Positions 1 through 8,843 of a DNA stretch of 64,000 nucleotides are shown piece after piece (within the stretch, counting starts at the first letter, position 1; each line of letters starts with the position of its first letter). The position numbers were made by a program, and so were the translations under genes. The DNA lies in assembly GCF_946480305.1 (NCBI RefSeq), contig NZ_CAMLJQ010000001.1, positions 248,001-312,000 of the forward strand, written 5' to 3'. The notes below the pieces were generated by a model. The model ran no database searches. It was not told where the DNA came from and was given only the letters and a program-made list of their open reading frames with translations. Origin of the DNA: an uncultured Caldimonas sp. Lineage in GTDB: Bacteria; Pseudomonadota; Gammaproteobacteria; Burkholderiales; Burkholderiaceae.

Positions 1-178
1 ATGCCACGGCAACGAACGCGAGCACAAAGCCGCTGACGATGTAGAAGGGGCGCAGCCGCTCGGTGCGCCCGACCGATGCGCCGAGCAGCATCGGCAACAC
101 CGGCAGCACGCACGGGCTGGCCACCGTGGCAACGCCGGCCAGCGCGGCCAGGGTCCACTGCAGCATCGGCGCTTCCAT
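1..178 (-). CDS. CcdA/DsbD-like cytochrome c biogenesis transmembrane protein (partial)
   Basis: Only the first 59 codons lie in the window; the gene continues past the left edge. The reading begins MEAPMLQWTLAALAGVATVA and continues SPCVLPVLPMLLGAS, a hydrophobic helix with the Ser-Pro-Cys-Val-Leu-Pro signature of CcdA/DsbD membrane domains, which pass electrons across the inner membrane through a cysteine pair. The start codon overlaps the stop of the upstream DUF2147 gene in a TGATG arrangement, so the two are probably translationally coupled. With so little of the protein visible, CcdA, DsbD and ScsB cannot be told apart. Confidence 0.7.
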   Translation of the reverse strand, partial: MEAPMLQWTLAALAGVATVASPCVLPVLPMLLGASVGRTERLRPFYIVSGFVLAFVAVA

Positions 179-645
179 CAGGGTTGCCCGGTGCCGACGC
201 GTTGCCACGTCTGCGTGCTGCCGAACAGCGGCAGGCCCACATACCCGCGCAGCACGAGGTTGCCTGTGGCATCGATGGACATCAGGCAGCGGTAGGTCTT
301 GCCGTTCTCGCGGTTGTAGATCTGGCCGCGCCACTCGACGGGCACCGGTGCAGTCCCCGGCTCGACCACCTCCGTTTCGCTGGGCACGAAGTCGAACAGG
401 AGCTTCATGCCAAGGGCAGGGCGGTCGTCGGCCGCGGCCATCTGCTCGCCCGGCCGGCTCATGGAGCGGTTGGCGATGACGCGGGTGACAGTGCCGCACA
501 AGGCCTGCTCGCAGGGGGCGATGTCGACCTCGAGGTTGCCGCTTGCGGTGAGCCAACGGCCGCGTGGGTCGGGTCCGGCGGCGGAGGCCAGCGTGGGCAG
601 CAAGGCGATGCAGAAGGCCAGAGTGGCCAGAGGGCGGTATGACAT
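178..645 (-). CDS. DUF2147 family exported protein
   Basis: A 155-residue protein with an N-terminal signal peptide (hydrophobic stretch at about residues 7-20, ending LASAA) and a DUF2147-type beta-rich body containing GRWLTASGNLEVDIAPC, CGTVTRVI and GKTYRCLMSI. Members of this family are small periplasmic proteins of unknown function. I chose the ATG at 645 because it puts the signal peptide at the N-terminus; an in-frame ATG at 660 is possible, and the longer open frame up to 828 would add a non-signal-like extension. Its stop overlaps the start of the CcdA-like gene, which suggests a joint envelope role, although its substrate is not visible from sequence. Confidence 0.75.
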   Translation of the reverse strand: MSYRPLATLAFCIALLPTLASAAGPDPRGRWLTASGNLEVDIAPCEQALCGTVTRVIANRSMSRPGEQMAAADDRPALGMKLLFDFVPSETEVVEPGTAPVPVEWRGQIYNRENGKTYRCLMSIDATGNLVLRGYVGLPLFGSTQTWQRVGTGQP

Positions 646-820
646 GGGTGCGGCTCGCATGGAGTGGTGAGAACGGGTCCCATTGCATCCGGCGGCCGTA
701 TCCGGTGTTTGTCCGAGAGGGGGCGTTTTTGCATCGGCGCGTGTCGCAGCGGTTGCCAGACAAAGTGCGATACAAAGGCGCCCACGCTCGGCCCTCATGC
801 CGCCGCTAACGTAGCGACCG

Positions 821-1561
821 ATGTCCATGACCGATCACCTGCTGCTCGTCGATGACGACCGACAACTGCTTGCACTGCTGCGCGAGTACCTCCAGGCCGC
901 CGGCTACCGTGTCAGCACGGCGGGGCACGCACGCGAGATGCGCCAGGTGCTGCAACAGGGCGGCGTCGACCTGATCGTGCTCGACGTGATGCTGCCCGGC
1001 GAAGACGGCCTCGCGCTGTGCCGCGAGTTGCGCGCACGCGATGCGCCGCATCTGCCCATCCTGATGCTCACGGCTCGAGGCGAAGAGGCGGACCGCGTAC
1101 TCGGGCTCGAAATGGGGGCCGACGACTACCTGACCAAGCCCTTCGCCACGCGGGAGCTGCTTGCGCGCATCAAGGCCGTGCTCCGGCGCACGCGCATGCT
1201 CCCGCCCAACCTGCGCCCGCTGCGGCAGCCCCGTGTGCTGATGTTCGACGGCTGGCAGCTGGACACCACAGCGCGCCACCTGATCGACGCCCAGGGCGCC
1301 ATGGTGTCGCTCACGGGCGGCGAGTACAGGCTGTTGTGCGTGCTGCTTGAACATGCACAGCGGGTGTTGAGCCGCGACCAACTGCTCACGTTGACCCAGG
1401 GGCGCGAAGCCGACCCGTTCGACCGCTCGGTGGACCTGCTGATCAGCCGACTGCGCCAACGCCTGCGAGACGATGCGCGCGAGCCGCGCTACATCAAGAC
1501 CGTGCGCAGCGAGGGCTACGTGTTCTGCGCCGCGGTGACGAGCCAGGGAGACGGCGCATGA
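821..1561 (+). CDS. OmpR/PhoB-family response regulator
   Basis: 246 residues. The receiver domain (about 5-118) has the acidic pair in LLLVDDDRQL, phospho-acceptor Asp55 in LIVLDVMLPGEDG and the conserved Lys in YLTKPF. The C-terminal winged helix (about 140-238) contains SLTGGEYRLLCVLLEH and RSVDLLISRLRQRL and ends EPRYIKTVRSEGYVF. It should be a DNA-binding transcription factor phosphorylated by the kinase encoded immediately downstream, whose ATG overlaps this stop by four bases (ATGA). A second in-frame ATG two codons in is an alternative start. The signal sensed is unknown. Confidence 0.93.
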   Translation: MSMTDHLLLVDDDRQLLALLREYLQAAGYRVSTAGHAREMRQVLQQGGVDLIVLDVMLPGEDGLALCRELRARDAPHLPILMLTARGEEADRVLGLEMGADDYLTKPFATRELLARIKAVLRRTRMLPPNLRPLRQPRVLMFDGWQLDTTARHLIDAQGAMVSLTGGEYRLLCVLLEHAQRVLSRDQLLTLTQGREADPFDRSVDLLISRLRQRLRDDAREPRYIKTVRSEGYVFCAAVTSQGDGA

Positions 1562-2871
1562 GGCCGTGGCCTCGCAGCCTGGTCGGCCGAGTGGCCGCCA
1601 TCCTGCTGGCCGGCCTGGCCATCGCATACGGCCTGGCCTATTGGGCGGTGATGCAGGAACGCGGCCGACTCGTCGACTCGATGATGGCCAGCTATCTGGG
1701 GCGCGACGTGGTGTCGTCCCTGGCGATCCTTGACCGGTTGCCCGCAGCGGAGCGGCGAGGGTGGCTGGAGCGCCTGGCCCGGCCGAACTACACCTGGTCG
1801 CTCGATGAGGTGCGCCCCACGGGCGTAGCCGCGCAGGCGCAAACCGTGGCGCACGGCCTCGATGCCTGGCTCGGCAGCGGGCGCGTGCAGGCCTCCGGCA
1901 TTTCCGGTCAGGGGTTGTGGCTCGTGTCGCTGAGGCTGCAGGACGGCACACCGGTGGGCCTGCACCTGCGCCCCCCCGCGCGCGGCGTGACGCTGGAGAC
2001 GGCGGTATTCCTGATGGTGCAGTTGATACTGGTGGCGTTGTGCACCGGTTGGGCGGTGAGGCTCGCGACGCGGCCGTTGAAAAGCCTTGCGGCTGCGGCG
2101 GCCCGCCTCGGCCAGGCGCCGGATGACGCGAAACCGCTGCCCGAGGACGGGCCGGTCGAAGTCCGGCAGGCAGCGCAAGCCTTCAACACGATGCAGCGCC
2201 GCATCGCCGAGCACACGCGCGAGCGTCTGCAGATCCTCGCGGCCGTGTCGCACGACTTGCAGAGCCCCATCACACGCATGCGGGTACGCGCAGAGCTGTT
2301 GGACGACGCGCAAATGCGCAACCGGCTGCTTGCCGACCTGGCCGAGATGCAGCGCCTCGTGGAGGATGGCCTCGCTTATGCACGCACCGCGCATGCAAGC
2401 GTGGAGCCGCTGGTGCAGGTCGACCTGCATGCGTTGCTCGACGCGCTCGCGTGCGACTATGCCGACACCGGGCGGCCGGTGCGCTTGACCACCGAGCGTC
2501 ATAACGTGATCCTGACCACACGGCCCCAGGCGTTGCGCCGCATCGTGACCAACCTGGTGGACAACGCCCTGAAATTTGGCGGGCGTGCCGAAATACGGCT
2601 GTCGGCGCTGGCGGGGCGATCCGGCATTGCCATCAGCGTGCTCGACGACGGCCCCGGCATCCCGCCGGCGCGACTGACGGAGGTATTGCAGCCGTTCCGT
2701 CGCATCGAATCGTCGCGCAACCGCGAAACCGGCGGCAGCGGCCTGGGCCTCGCGATCGCCGCCCAGTTGAGCAAAGCCCTGAACGCCGAGCTGAGCTTGC
2801 GCAACCGCCCGGAAGGCGGTTTGGAGGCGATCCTGCAACTGCCTGGTGACAGCGACGAACGAGCCGACTGA
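1558..2871 (+). CDS. Sensor histidine kinase (HAMP, HisKA, HATPase)
   Basis: 437 residues, EnvZ-like layout: a first membrane helix at about 10-31, a periplasmic loop of about 115 residues, a second helix at about 148-171, HAMP, then the dimerisation domain with His232 in AAVSHDLQSPITRMR. The ATP-binding domain has N-box NLVDNALKFGG, DDGPGIP and GGSGLGLAIA. The start overlaps the stop of the OmpR-type regulator gene, so the pair is one translational unit and probably a cognate system. The periplasmic loop has no recognisable sensor domain. It converges on the next gene across a 155-base gap with no clear terminator. Confidence 0.93.
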   Translation: MRPWPRSLVGRVAAILLAGLAIAYGLAYWAVMQERGRLVDSMMASYLGRDVVSSLAILDRLPAAERRGWLERLARPNYTWSLDEVRPTGVAAQAQTVAHGLDAWLGSGRVQASGISGQGLWLVSLRLQDGTPVGLHLRPPARGVTLETAVFLMVQLILVALCTGWAVRLATRPLKSLAAAAARLGQAPDDAKPLPEDGPVEVRQAAQAFNTMQRRIAEHTRERLQILAAVSHDLQSPITRMRVRAELLDDAQMRNRLLADLAEMQRLVEDGLAYARTAHASVEPLVQVDLHALLDALACDYADTGRPVRLTTERHNVILTTRPQALRRIVTNLVDNALKFGGRAEIRLSALAGRSGIAISVLDDGPGIPPARLTEVLQPFRRIESSRNRETGGSGLGLAIAAQLSKALNAELSLRNRPEGGLEAILQLPGDSDERAD

Positions 2872-3026
2872 GCGAGAAGGCCTTGCGTACGTAGCCCGAG
2901 ATGAGCGTTCGCGGATTCGATGAATAAATTCTAGAATGTGCGTTATGTCAAATGACAAACGCGGGTGTGCTCATGCACCCAACGGCCGATCGGGCCAACT
3001 TCAACCAAGCCGACCCTGGCTCCCAC

Positions 3027-4784
3027 TCAGGCGGCATCGGCACAAGACGCAGCCTGACGCACCGGCAACGTCACCCGGAACGACGAGCCCTCACCCACCT
3101 TGCTCTGCACATCGATCCGACCACCGTGCTTCTGCACGATGCCGTAGGCGAGCGACAGACCCAGGCCGGTACCTTGACCGACCGGTTTGGTGGTGAAGAA
3201 CGGATCGAAGATGCGCGACAGGTGCTCTGGCGGAATGCCGCAACCGGTGTCGACCATCTCGATCCACGCGTTCCCGTCGTCTGCGCCGGTGCGTATCGTC
3301 ACGCAGCCGCGGCCGTTGCCGGCCGCCTCGACCGCATGCACCGCATTGATCAGCAGGTTCATCAGCACCTGGTTGATCTGTGAAGGCAGGCACTGCACCG
3401 CTGGCAGGTCCCCGTACTCCTTGACGACATCCACGCTGTAGCGAGTGGCGCTCTTCGTGATGTTGAGGGTGACATCCAGGCATCGGTGCAGGTCGGTCCA
3501 CTGCCATTCGAGCCGATCGTCCACGCGCGAGAAATCCTTCAGGTCCTGCACGATCTTGCGCACGCGGCCGAGGCCCTCTTCCGTCTCATCGATCAGCGCG
3601 GGGGCGTCGGTCTTGAGGTACTCCACGTCGACGCGGCTGCACAGGGCGTCCAGTTCCCGCCTCGCCTGCTCCGGCAGTTCAGGAAGTGCCAGCCTTTCGT
3701 ATGAGCCGAGCAGCGCAAGCAGCGCGCAGACGTACTCACCCAGCGTGTGGACGTTGGATGCGACGTAGCCGACGGGATTGTTGATCTCGTGTGCGACGCC
3801 GGCAGCAAGCTGCCCGATCGACGCGAGCTTTTCCGATTGCAGCAGTTGGGCCTGGGCTTGCGAGAGCCGCTGGTTGAGATCTGCGAGCTCGGCATTGCGT
3901 CGCTGCAGTTCCAGCTCCATCTGTTTGCGGTCGGTGATGTCGTAGTTGATGCCGGCGATGCCGATCACCTCGCCGTGGCGGTCCCTCAACGGCACCTTGG
4001 TCGTCAGCATCCACGCGCGGCGGCCGGTCAGGAGGTAGCTCACGTCCTCCTCGCGGTCGATCATCGGCTCGCCCGATGCCATGACCGTCTGTTCTTCCTG
4101 CGTGTACTGCCGGGCGTCGTCCTCGGGGTAGAAGTCGAAGTCGGTGCGCCCCAGCAGCTGCTCGGGCCGTTCGGCGCCCATGCCCACGGCCACCGCAGTG
4201 TTGCCGAAGATGAATCGATGCTCCCTGTCCTTCGCGTAGATGCGATGCGGCATGTTTTCGCCGAAAGTGCGCAGCAGGTCGCCCTGGATCGACAGCGTTT
4301 CGCTCGTGCGGCGCAGTCTTTCGTTCTCGTCCTGCAGGCGCGCGTGCGCGGTCGTGCGGGCAAGGCCGATCGCCGCATGTCGCGTGATGAAGGAGAGCGC
4401 TTGAGCAGCTTCCTGGTCGAGCGCACGCTCCAGTTCGCCGGTGAGCACGCCCAGCACCGCATCGCCATCCCGGACGACGGCCAGGGCGCACTCGACGAGC
4501 GGCCCCTTCGGCACCCGTGCGCCGGAGGCATCGAACATCGGCGCAGGCCACGCTGCGAGCGAGGCAAGGCAGTGCACATGCACCTGCTCCGCCGAGCGTT
4601 CGGCCCGGGCAGCTTCAATCCATTCGTCGCCTTGCAGCAGGAACAACTGCAGGCTCGACGCCGCTGCCAGGTCGGCCACGCGCGCAAGCAGCACCGAACA
4701 CACCCCCTCCGGCCGCGTCTCGCGCGCGAGCTCGGCCAGCGCGTCGTGCAGCACCGAATCCGTAAGGCGGGGCGATAGCGGCAT
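3027..4784 (-). CDS. GAF-PAS sensor histidine kinase
   Basis: 585 residues, no predicted membrane helix, so probably cytoplasmic. Order: an N-terminal GAF-like domain (about 15-150), a PAS domain with PAC (about 165-300, including RTDFDFYPEDDARQY and GIAGINYDITDRK), a coiled coil, then a HisKA domain with the His in LAAGVAHEINNPVGYVASN and an ATPase domain with NLLINAVHAVEA, DTGCGIPPE and GQGTGLGLSLAYGI. I chose the ATG at 4784 because AGAGGAC lies eight bases ahead; a GTG at 4823 in the same frame lacks this. No regulator gene is adjacent, so this is an orphan kinase whose partner is elsewhere. Confidence 0.9.
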   Translation of the reverse strand: MPLSPRLTDSVLHDALAELARETRPEGVCSVLLARVADLAAASSLQLFLLQGDEWIEAARAERSAEQVHVHCLASLAAWPAPMFDASGARVPKGPLVECALAVVRDGDAVLGVLTGELERALDQEAAQALSFITRHAAIGLARTTAHARLQDENERLRRTSETLSIQGDLLRTFGENMPHRIYAKDREHRFIFGNTAVAVGMGAERPEQLLGRTDFDFYPEDDARQYTQEEQTVMASGEPMIDREEDVSYLLTGRRAWMLTTKVPLRDRHGEVIGIAGINYDITDRKQMELELQRRNAELADLNQRLSQAQAQLLQSEKLASIGQLAAGVAHEINNPVGYVASNVHTLGEYVCALLALLGSYERLALPELPEQARRELDALCSRVDVEYLKTDAPALIDETEEGLGRVRKIVQDLKDFSRVDDRLEWQWTDLHRCLDVTLNITKSATRYSVDVVKEYGDLPAVQCLPSQINQVLMNLLINAVHAVEAAGNGRGCVTIRTGADDGNAWIEMVDTGCGIPPEHLSRIFDPFFTTKPVGQGTGLGLSLAYGIVQKHGGRIDVQSKVGEGSSFRVTLPVRQAASCADAA

Positions 4785-4986
4785 GTTCCGGTCCTCTGTG
4801 CAGCGTATCGGCCCAGTCGGCACTGCACTGGATGAGCGTTTTCACCAACGTCACCTCCTGGAGCCAGGTACTGCAGCACGATCGCGCCACGCTGCGGGTG
4901 CGACTCGAATCGCACCACACCCTCATTGCTGCAGGCAGGGGCAATGGGACCGCTCAGCGGTGGCCGGCTTGGCAGTCCGGCCGATC

Positions 4987-5016
4987 GAAGGGCCGCAGCG
5001 AGGCTGCGTGCCCTTC
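4987..5016 (-). terminator. Stem-loop just downstream of the GH3 gene
   Basis: GAAGGGC + CGCAGC, a three-base loop GAG, then GCTGCG and GCCCTTC with one bulged T: a 13-base-pair stem beginning eight bases after the glycoside hydrolase stop. There is no U-run, so it may act as a 3'-end stabilising hairpin or a Rho-assisted terminator rather than a classic intrinsic terminator. Confidence 0.5.
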
Positions 5017-5023
5017 GCCTCCG

Positions 5024-7723
5024 CTATGAGCCCGCCGTCCATGCCCCTTCGCATGACACGTTCCCTGCCCTGCCCGGCTCCCACCGGATGTTCGCCACCG
5101 ACAGCTCGAACTGTCCCGAGCTGTAGAGGAGGAACGGTGTGTTGATGCCCGAGAAATCGGTGCCCCGGTCGGCGAAGCACTGCAACGGCACCGCCAGCTC
5201 GGTCCAGCCGTTCAGCGGCACCGCCTGCATGGCAGCGGTCACGTCGATCTCGCCGATGCAGGGGTAGCCGCAATCCACGCGCATCTTCACCGGATCGCTC
5301 GGTGCGGTCGTCACGCGGGCCTCGAACACCACTGCGCCGCCGGCGTTCAGGTACGGCATCAGATCGACCTTGTCGTTCTCGTTCTGGCTCTGCAGATAGA
5401 GCTGCCCCATCGCGTTGTTCCAGCGTGCCCGCACGGCGGCCCACTGCCGACCGCCCTGGTCGTCCACCGGCGTGGCGGTGATCTCCTTCTGCGGCGGCTC
5501 GGTGCTGCTCGCGGTAGCCAGCGCAACCACGTTGCTCCAGCTCGACGGCGCGCCGATGCGCACGGTCCAGCCGGGCTCCACGGCCCCGCCCGTGAAGAAG
5601 GCGACCGGCTCGGTGGCGGAGCCGCCACCACCGCCTCCCGTCTGCCCGCAGCCTTGCGTCTCGCTCGTTTCGTCATAGGCGGGCTGGTCCGCTCCAGGCT
5701 GGGCGTAGCTGAGGCCGTAGCCATACGCGTAAAGCGGGTCGTAGCCGTCCATGCCATGGTTCAGCGCCACCTGGCAGGCGGACTTGGGCCACGAGAAGGA
5801 CAGCTTGCCGGTGAAGTCGTGGTCGACGCTGCCGTCGGCACGACGGAACAGCACGTCGGTGAGGCCTTCGCCTTCGGTGCCCGGCAGCCATGCGGCGACG
5901 AAGGCGTCGGAGCGGTTGATCTCGCGGTTGGTGTGCAGCGGTCGGCCGGAGAACATCACGGTGACGATCTTCTTCACGCCCTTGGCTTTCAGTGCGTCGA
6001 TCAACGCCAGGTCCTCGGGGCGCCAGCGCGCGTGTTCGAGCGTCTTGTTCGGACCGATGTCGCCGATGCCTTCGGCGTACGGCGTCTCGCCGATCGCGAC
6101 GATGGCGACGTCGTGCTCCGCGGTGGCCTTGTCGCCGGTCGCGCTCGTGTCGAGCTCGGCATTCGGTGCGATCTTCTGCACCGCCTGCCACAGCGTGTGG
6201 CCGCCGCCGTAGTCGGCATTGACGTTATCGGTGCCCTGCCAGGTCAGCGTCCAGCCGCCGGTCTGGTTGGCGAGGCTGTCGGCGCTCTTGCCGGCAACAA
6301 GGATCTTCGCGTCGCGCGCCAGCGGCAGCACACCGCCGTTGTTCTTCAGCAGCACGAGCGATTTGCGCACCGCTTCGCGGGCCACCGCGCGATGCTCCGC
6401 CGTGCCCACTTCGCGTGACTGCAAACGCGCCGAAGGCTTCGGCTTGTCGAACAGACCTGCGCGCACCTTCACCCGCAGAATGCGTCGCACCGCATCGTCG
6501 ATGCGCGACATCGGGATCTCGCCGCTTTCGACACTCGCAATGGTGTTGGTGATGAAGGCACGCCAGTCGTCCCGGTAGGGCACCATCACCATGTCGATGC
6601 CCGCGTTGATCGCGTGCGCGCAGCTCGCGTTGGTGCAGTCGACCGTTGAATCGCTGTTGCTCCGGTTCACCTGGCCCAGCCCGTTCCAGTCCGACACCAC
6701 GAAGCCGTCGAACCCCATCTTGTTCTTCAGCACGTCGGTGAGCAGGTAGCGGTGGCCGTGCATCTTGTCGGCGCGGGCCGCGTCGCCTTGCGCCGCGTCC
6801 TTCCAGCTGCTGAACGACGCCATCACCGTCTGTGCGCCCGCCTCCAGCGCGGTGAAGTAGCCGCGGCCATGCAGGTTGATCAGCTCACGCTCGGTGACGT
6901 GCGTGACGCCCTGGTCCTTGCCGTTGGTGGTGCCGCCATCGCCGATGTAGTGCTTGGCGGTGGCCACCACCTTCGCGTGCGCCTCGGCATCTGCCGCAAG
7001 CGCCCCCTGCAGTCCGCGCACGACCTCGCCGCCGTACGACTGCACGAGCATCGGGTCTTCGGCATAGCCCTCATAGGTGCGGCCCCAGCGGTCGTCGCGC
7101 ACCACCGCCAGCGTCGGGCCGAAGGCCCAGTCGATGCCCGTGCGCGCCACCTCGCGGGCCGTCACCTCGCCTATGCGGCGCAGCAGCGCCGGGTCGCGTG
7201 CGGCGCCCAGGCCGATGTTGTGCGGGAAGATCGTCGCGCCGCGCACGTTGTTGTGCCCGTGCACGGCGTCGGTTCCCCAGATCAGCGGAATCGGGTTCGC
7301 ATTGGCAGGGTCCACCGACGCCTCCCACAGCGCGTCGGCCAGCGCCAGCCAATCGTCGATGCTTGCCGCCTTGTTCTGCCCCGGGAACGAACCGCCGCCG
7401 TTGAGCACGGAGCCGATGTGGTACTGGCGGATGTCATCCGGCGTGACGCCCTGGATCTCCACCTGGGTCATCTGGCCCACTTTCTCGGCCAGTGAGAGCC
7501 GCGCGAGCAAGGCCTCCACCTTGGCCTCGACGGCGGGATCCCGCGCAATCGCGCTCTGCACCCGGGGCCAGTCCTGCAACTCGGCGCTCGGCGGGCCCTC
7601 GGTGGACGGGGGCGGATCGTCGTCGGAGCCCCCTCCTCCGCAGGCTCCAAGGCTGGTCAGCAGGGCAAGGCTCAAAGCGCAGGCAAAGGCGGTCCTTCGC
7701 CTCGCCGGATGGCGTGCGTACAT
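5024..7723 (-). CDS. Glycoside hydrolase family 3 beta-glucosidase/exo-glucanase, lipoprotein
   Basis: 899 residues. A lipoprotein signal peptide ends at Cys28 (LLTSLGAC) followed by a Gly/Asp/Pro linker, so the enzyme is probably anchored outside the cytoplasm. The family 3 barrel covers about 55-420, with the nucleophile Asp345 in GFVVSDWNGLGQV and KHYIGDGGTTNGKDQG in the substrate pocket. The alpha/beta C-terminal domain (about 440-650) contains KSLVLLKNNGGVLPL and GKLSFSWPKS. After a poly-Gly linker, a C-terminal beta domain (about 690-890) matches the extra domain of ExoP-type marine and soil exo-1,3/1,4-beta-glucanases. It should release glucose from beta-glucans or cello-oligosaccharides. 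A LacI-type palindrome lies ahead of it. Confidence 0.92.
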   Translation of the reverse strand: MYARHPARRRTAFACALSLALLTSLGACGGGGSDDDPPPSTEGPPSAELQDWPRVQSAIARDPAVEAKVEALLARLSLAEKVGQMTQVEIQGVTPDDIRQYHIGSVLNGGGSFPGQNKAASIDDWLALADALWEASVDPANANPIPLIWGTDAVHGHNNVRGATIFPHNIGLGAARDPALLRRIGEVTAREVARTGIDWAFGPTLAVVRDDRWGRTYEGYAEDPMLVQSYGGEVVRGLQGALAADAEAHAKVVATAKHYIGDGGTTNGKDQGVTHVTERELINLHGRGYFTALEAGAQTVMASFSSWKDAAQGDAARADKMHGHRYLLTDVLKNKMGFDGFVVSDWNGLGQVNRSNSDSTVDCTNASCAHAINAGIDMVMVPYRDDWRAFITNTIASVESGEIPMSRIDDAVRRILRVKVRAGLFDKPKPSARLQSREVGTAEHRAVAREAVRKSLVLLKNNGGVLPLARDAKILVAGKSADSLANQTGGWTLTWQGTDNVNADYGGGHTLWQAVQKIAPNAELDTSATGDKATAEHDVAIVAIGETPYAEGIGDIGPNKTLEHARWRPEDLALIDALKAKGVKKIVTVMFSGRPLHTNREINRSDAFVAAWLPGTEGEGLTDVLFRRADGSVDHDFTGKLSFSWPKSACQVALNHGMDGYDPLYAYGYGLSYAQPGADQPAYDETSETQGCGQTGGGGGGSATEPVAFFTGGAVEPGWTVRIGAPSSWSNVVALATASSTEPPQKEITATPVDDQGGRQWAAVRARWNNAMGQLYLQSQNENDKVDLMPYLNAGGAVVFEARVTTAPSDPVKMRVDCGYPCIGEIDVTAAMQAVPLNGWTELAVPLQCFADRGTDFSGINTPFLLYSSGQFELSVANIRWEPGRAGNVSCEGAWTAGS

Positions 7724-7796
7724 GTCGTCTCCTCGGTTGTTGGTGGTCGACGCAGCGACGTCTCAGCGCGCTGCGGAAGTCCACGATACCGAGGCG

Positions 7797-7810
7797 TGAA
7801 ATCGATTTCA
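7797..7810. promoter_or_regulatory. LacI/GalR-type operator palindrome
   Basis: TGAAATCGATTTCA is a perfect 14-base palindrome with the central CG and TGAAA/TTTCA arms typical of LacI-family operators. It lies about 75 bases ahead of the glycoside hydrolase start in an unusually AT-rich patch that could hold the promoter. No LacI-family gene is in the window, so the repressor would be encoded elsewhere. Confidence 0.55.
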
Positions 7811-7855
7811 ATAAGGATTTGTTAATTTATTTGAAATGACTTGTAAATCAAATGA

Positions 7856-8530
7856 TCAGCGCTGCAGGGGTTGCAGGGCCTGCCCGAGGCGCTGCGTCAG
7901 GTAGGTGCTGGCCTCTGCCCCGTGCATGCTCATCAGGCGCGCAGCTTCCTCGGCATCGCCCCGCGCAATGGCTTCAGCGATGTGTTCGTGGTCGTCCCAC
8001 GCCACCTCGCGCAGCCATGAGGCTTGCAATGCAGCGCCCATGGCGCGGCGGATGTGGTGCCAGTGCACGTGCGCGCTCTGCCACAGGAGGCCGTTGCGGG
8101 CGGCGGCGTAGACCGCGTTGTGAAACGCCGTGTCAGCTTCGATCATCGCCTTCACGCTCCTGCCCGCCGCCGCCTTGCGGCCGCGCTCCAGGATCTTGGG
8201 GTCGATGCGGGCGCGGTGCTGGCTCGCCAGCCGCGCAGCGAGCGCATCGAGCGCGCTGCGCACCTCGTAGATCTCCCCGATCTCGCCGGGGTCGAGCGGC
8301 GCGACGATCACGCCGCGCCCGGGTGCGTCGAGCAGAAAGCGGTCCTTCTTCAGCAGACGCATCGCCTGCACGACGGGTTGGCGCGACACCGCCAGCCGCT
8401 GCGCCACCTCTTCCTGGTTCAGCCGGGTGCCGGGCGGCAACGAGCCCTCGCTGATGGCATCGAGCAGTGCGTGGTAGACCTTTTCGACGAGATCGGGTGC
8501 AGCGTCGAGCTTCTGAAGGCGATCCGGCAT
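7856..8530 (-). CDS. GntR-family transcriptional regulator, FCD type
   Basis: 224 residues. The N-terminal winged helix-turn-helix (about 10-75) includes GSLPPGTRLNQEEVAQRLAV followed by SRQPVVQAMRLL; the C-terminal all-helical FCD ligand-binding domain (about 95-215) has EVRSALDALAARLA, AFHNAVYAAARN and a closing DDHEHIAEAIARGD, with Asp/His residues that often bind metal in this subfamily. FadR-subfamily proteins sense organic acids or sugar acids. I chose the ATG at 8530 because the domain begins there. A GTATAC site about 20 bases ahead could be an autoregulatory half-operator. It lies upstream of the glycoside hydrolase in the same direction; a link is possible but unproven. Confidence 0.88.
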   Translation of the reverse strand: MPDRLQKLDAAPDLVEKVYHALLDAISEGSLPPGTRLNQEEVAQRLAVSRQPVVQAMRLLKKDRFLLDAPGRGVIVAPLDPGEIGEIYEVRSALDALAARLASQHRARIDPKILERGRKAAAGRSVKAMIEADTAFHNAVYAAARNGLLWQSAHVHWHHIRRAMGAALQASWLREVAWDDHEHIAEAIARGDAEEAARLMSMHGAEASTYLTQRLGQALQPLQR

Positions 8531-8657
8531 GTGAGGCGGTGAACTCTGTATACGGAATGCCGGCAATGATGGCAGAACGCGCGGGCTCCTCGGCGCAATT
8601 GCATGGCTGCCCTCCGTGTCATCGCACACCCCGTTGGTCTGCAGCGGCACAACCGTC

Positions 8658-8679
8658 GTGTCCCCGCTTCAGGGGACAC
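8658..8679. other. Perfect 8-bp stem-loop in the gntR/kinase divergent region
   Basis: GTGTCCCC, a six-base loop GCTTCA, then GGGGACAC. It sits in the 313-base divergent intergenic region about 165 bases ahead of the Ser/Thr kinase. It could be an operator or a leader hairpin; nothing else in this region is recognisable. Confidence 0.4.
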
Positions 8680-8843
8680 CCCTTCCGTCACACCGCGAAA
8701 TGGAGCCGATCCATCCCTAACTTGCAGGGCACGCGACCCTCAAGCGCGGGTAGCTTCGGCGAGGCTTCGCGCGAAAATGCCTGCTTTCATTGCAGCCATG
8801 GCGCGCCGGTCACCGCCCCGCGCCGCCACCGCGAAAGAAGCGC

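Noticed and set aside
2946..2957. Palindrome TGTCAAATGACA
   Set aside because: It lies between two convergent genes, where no promoter is needed, and is too short to be a terminator.
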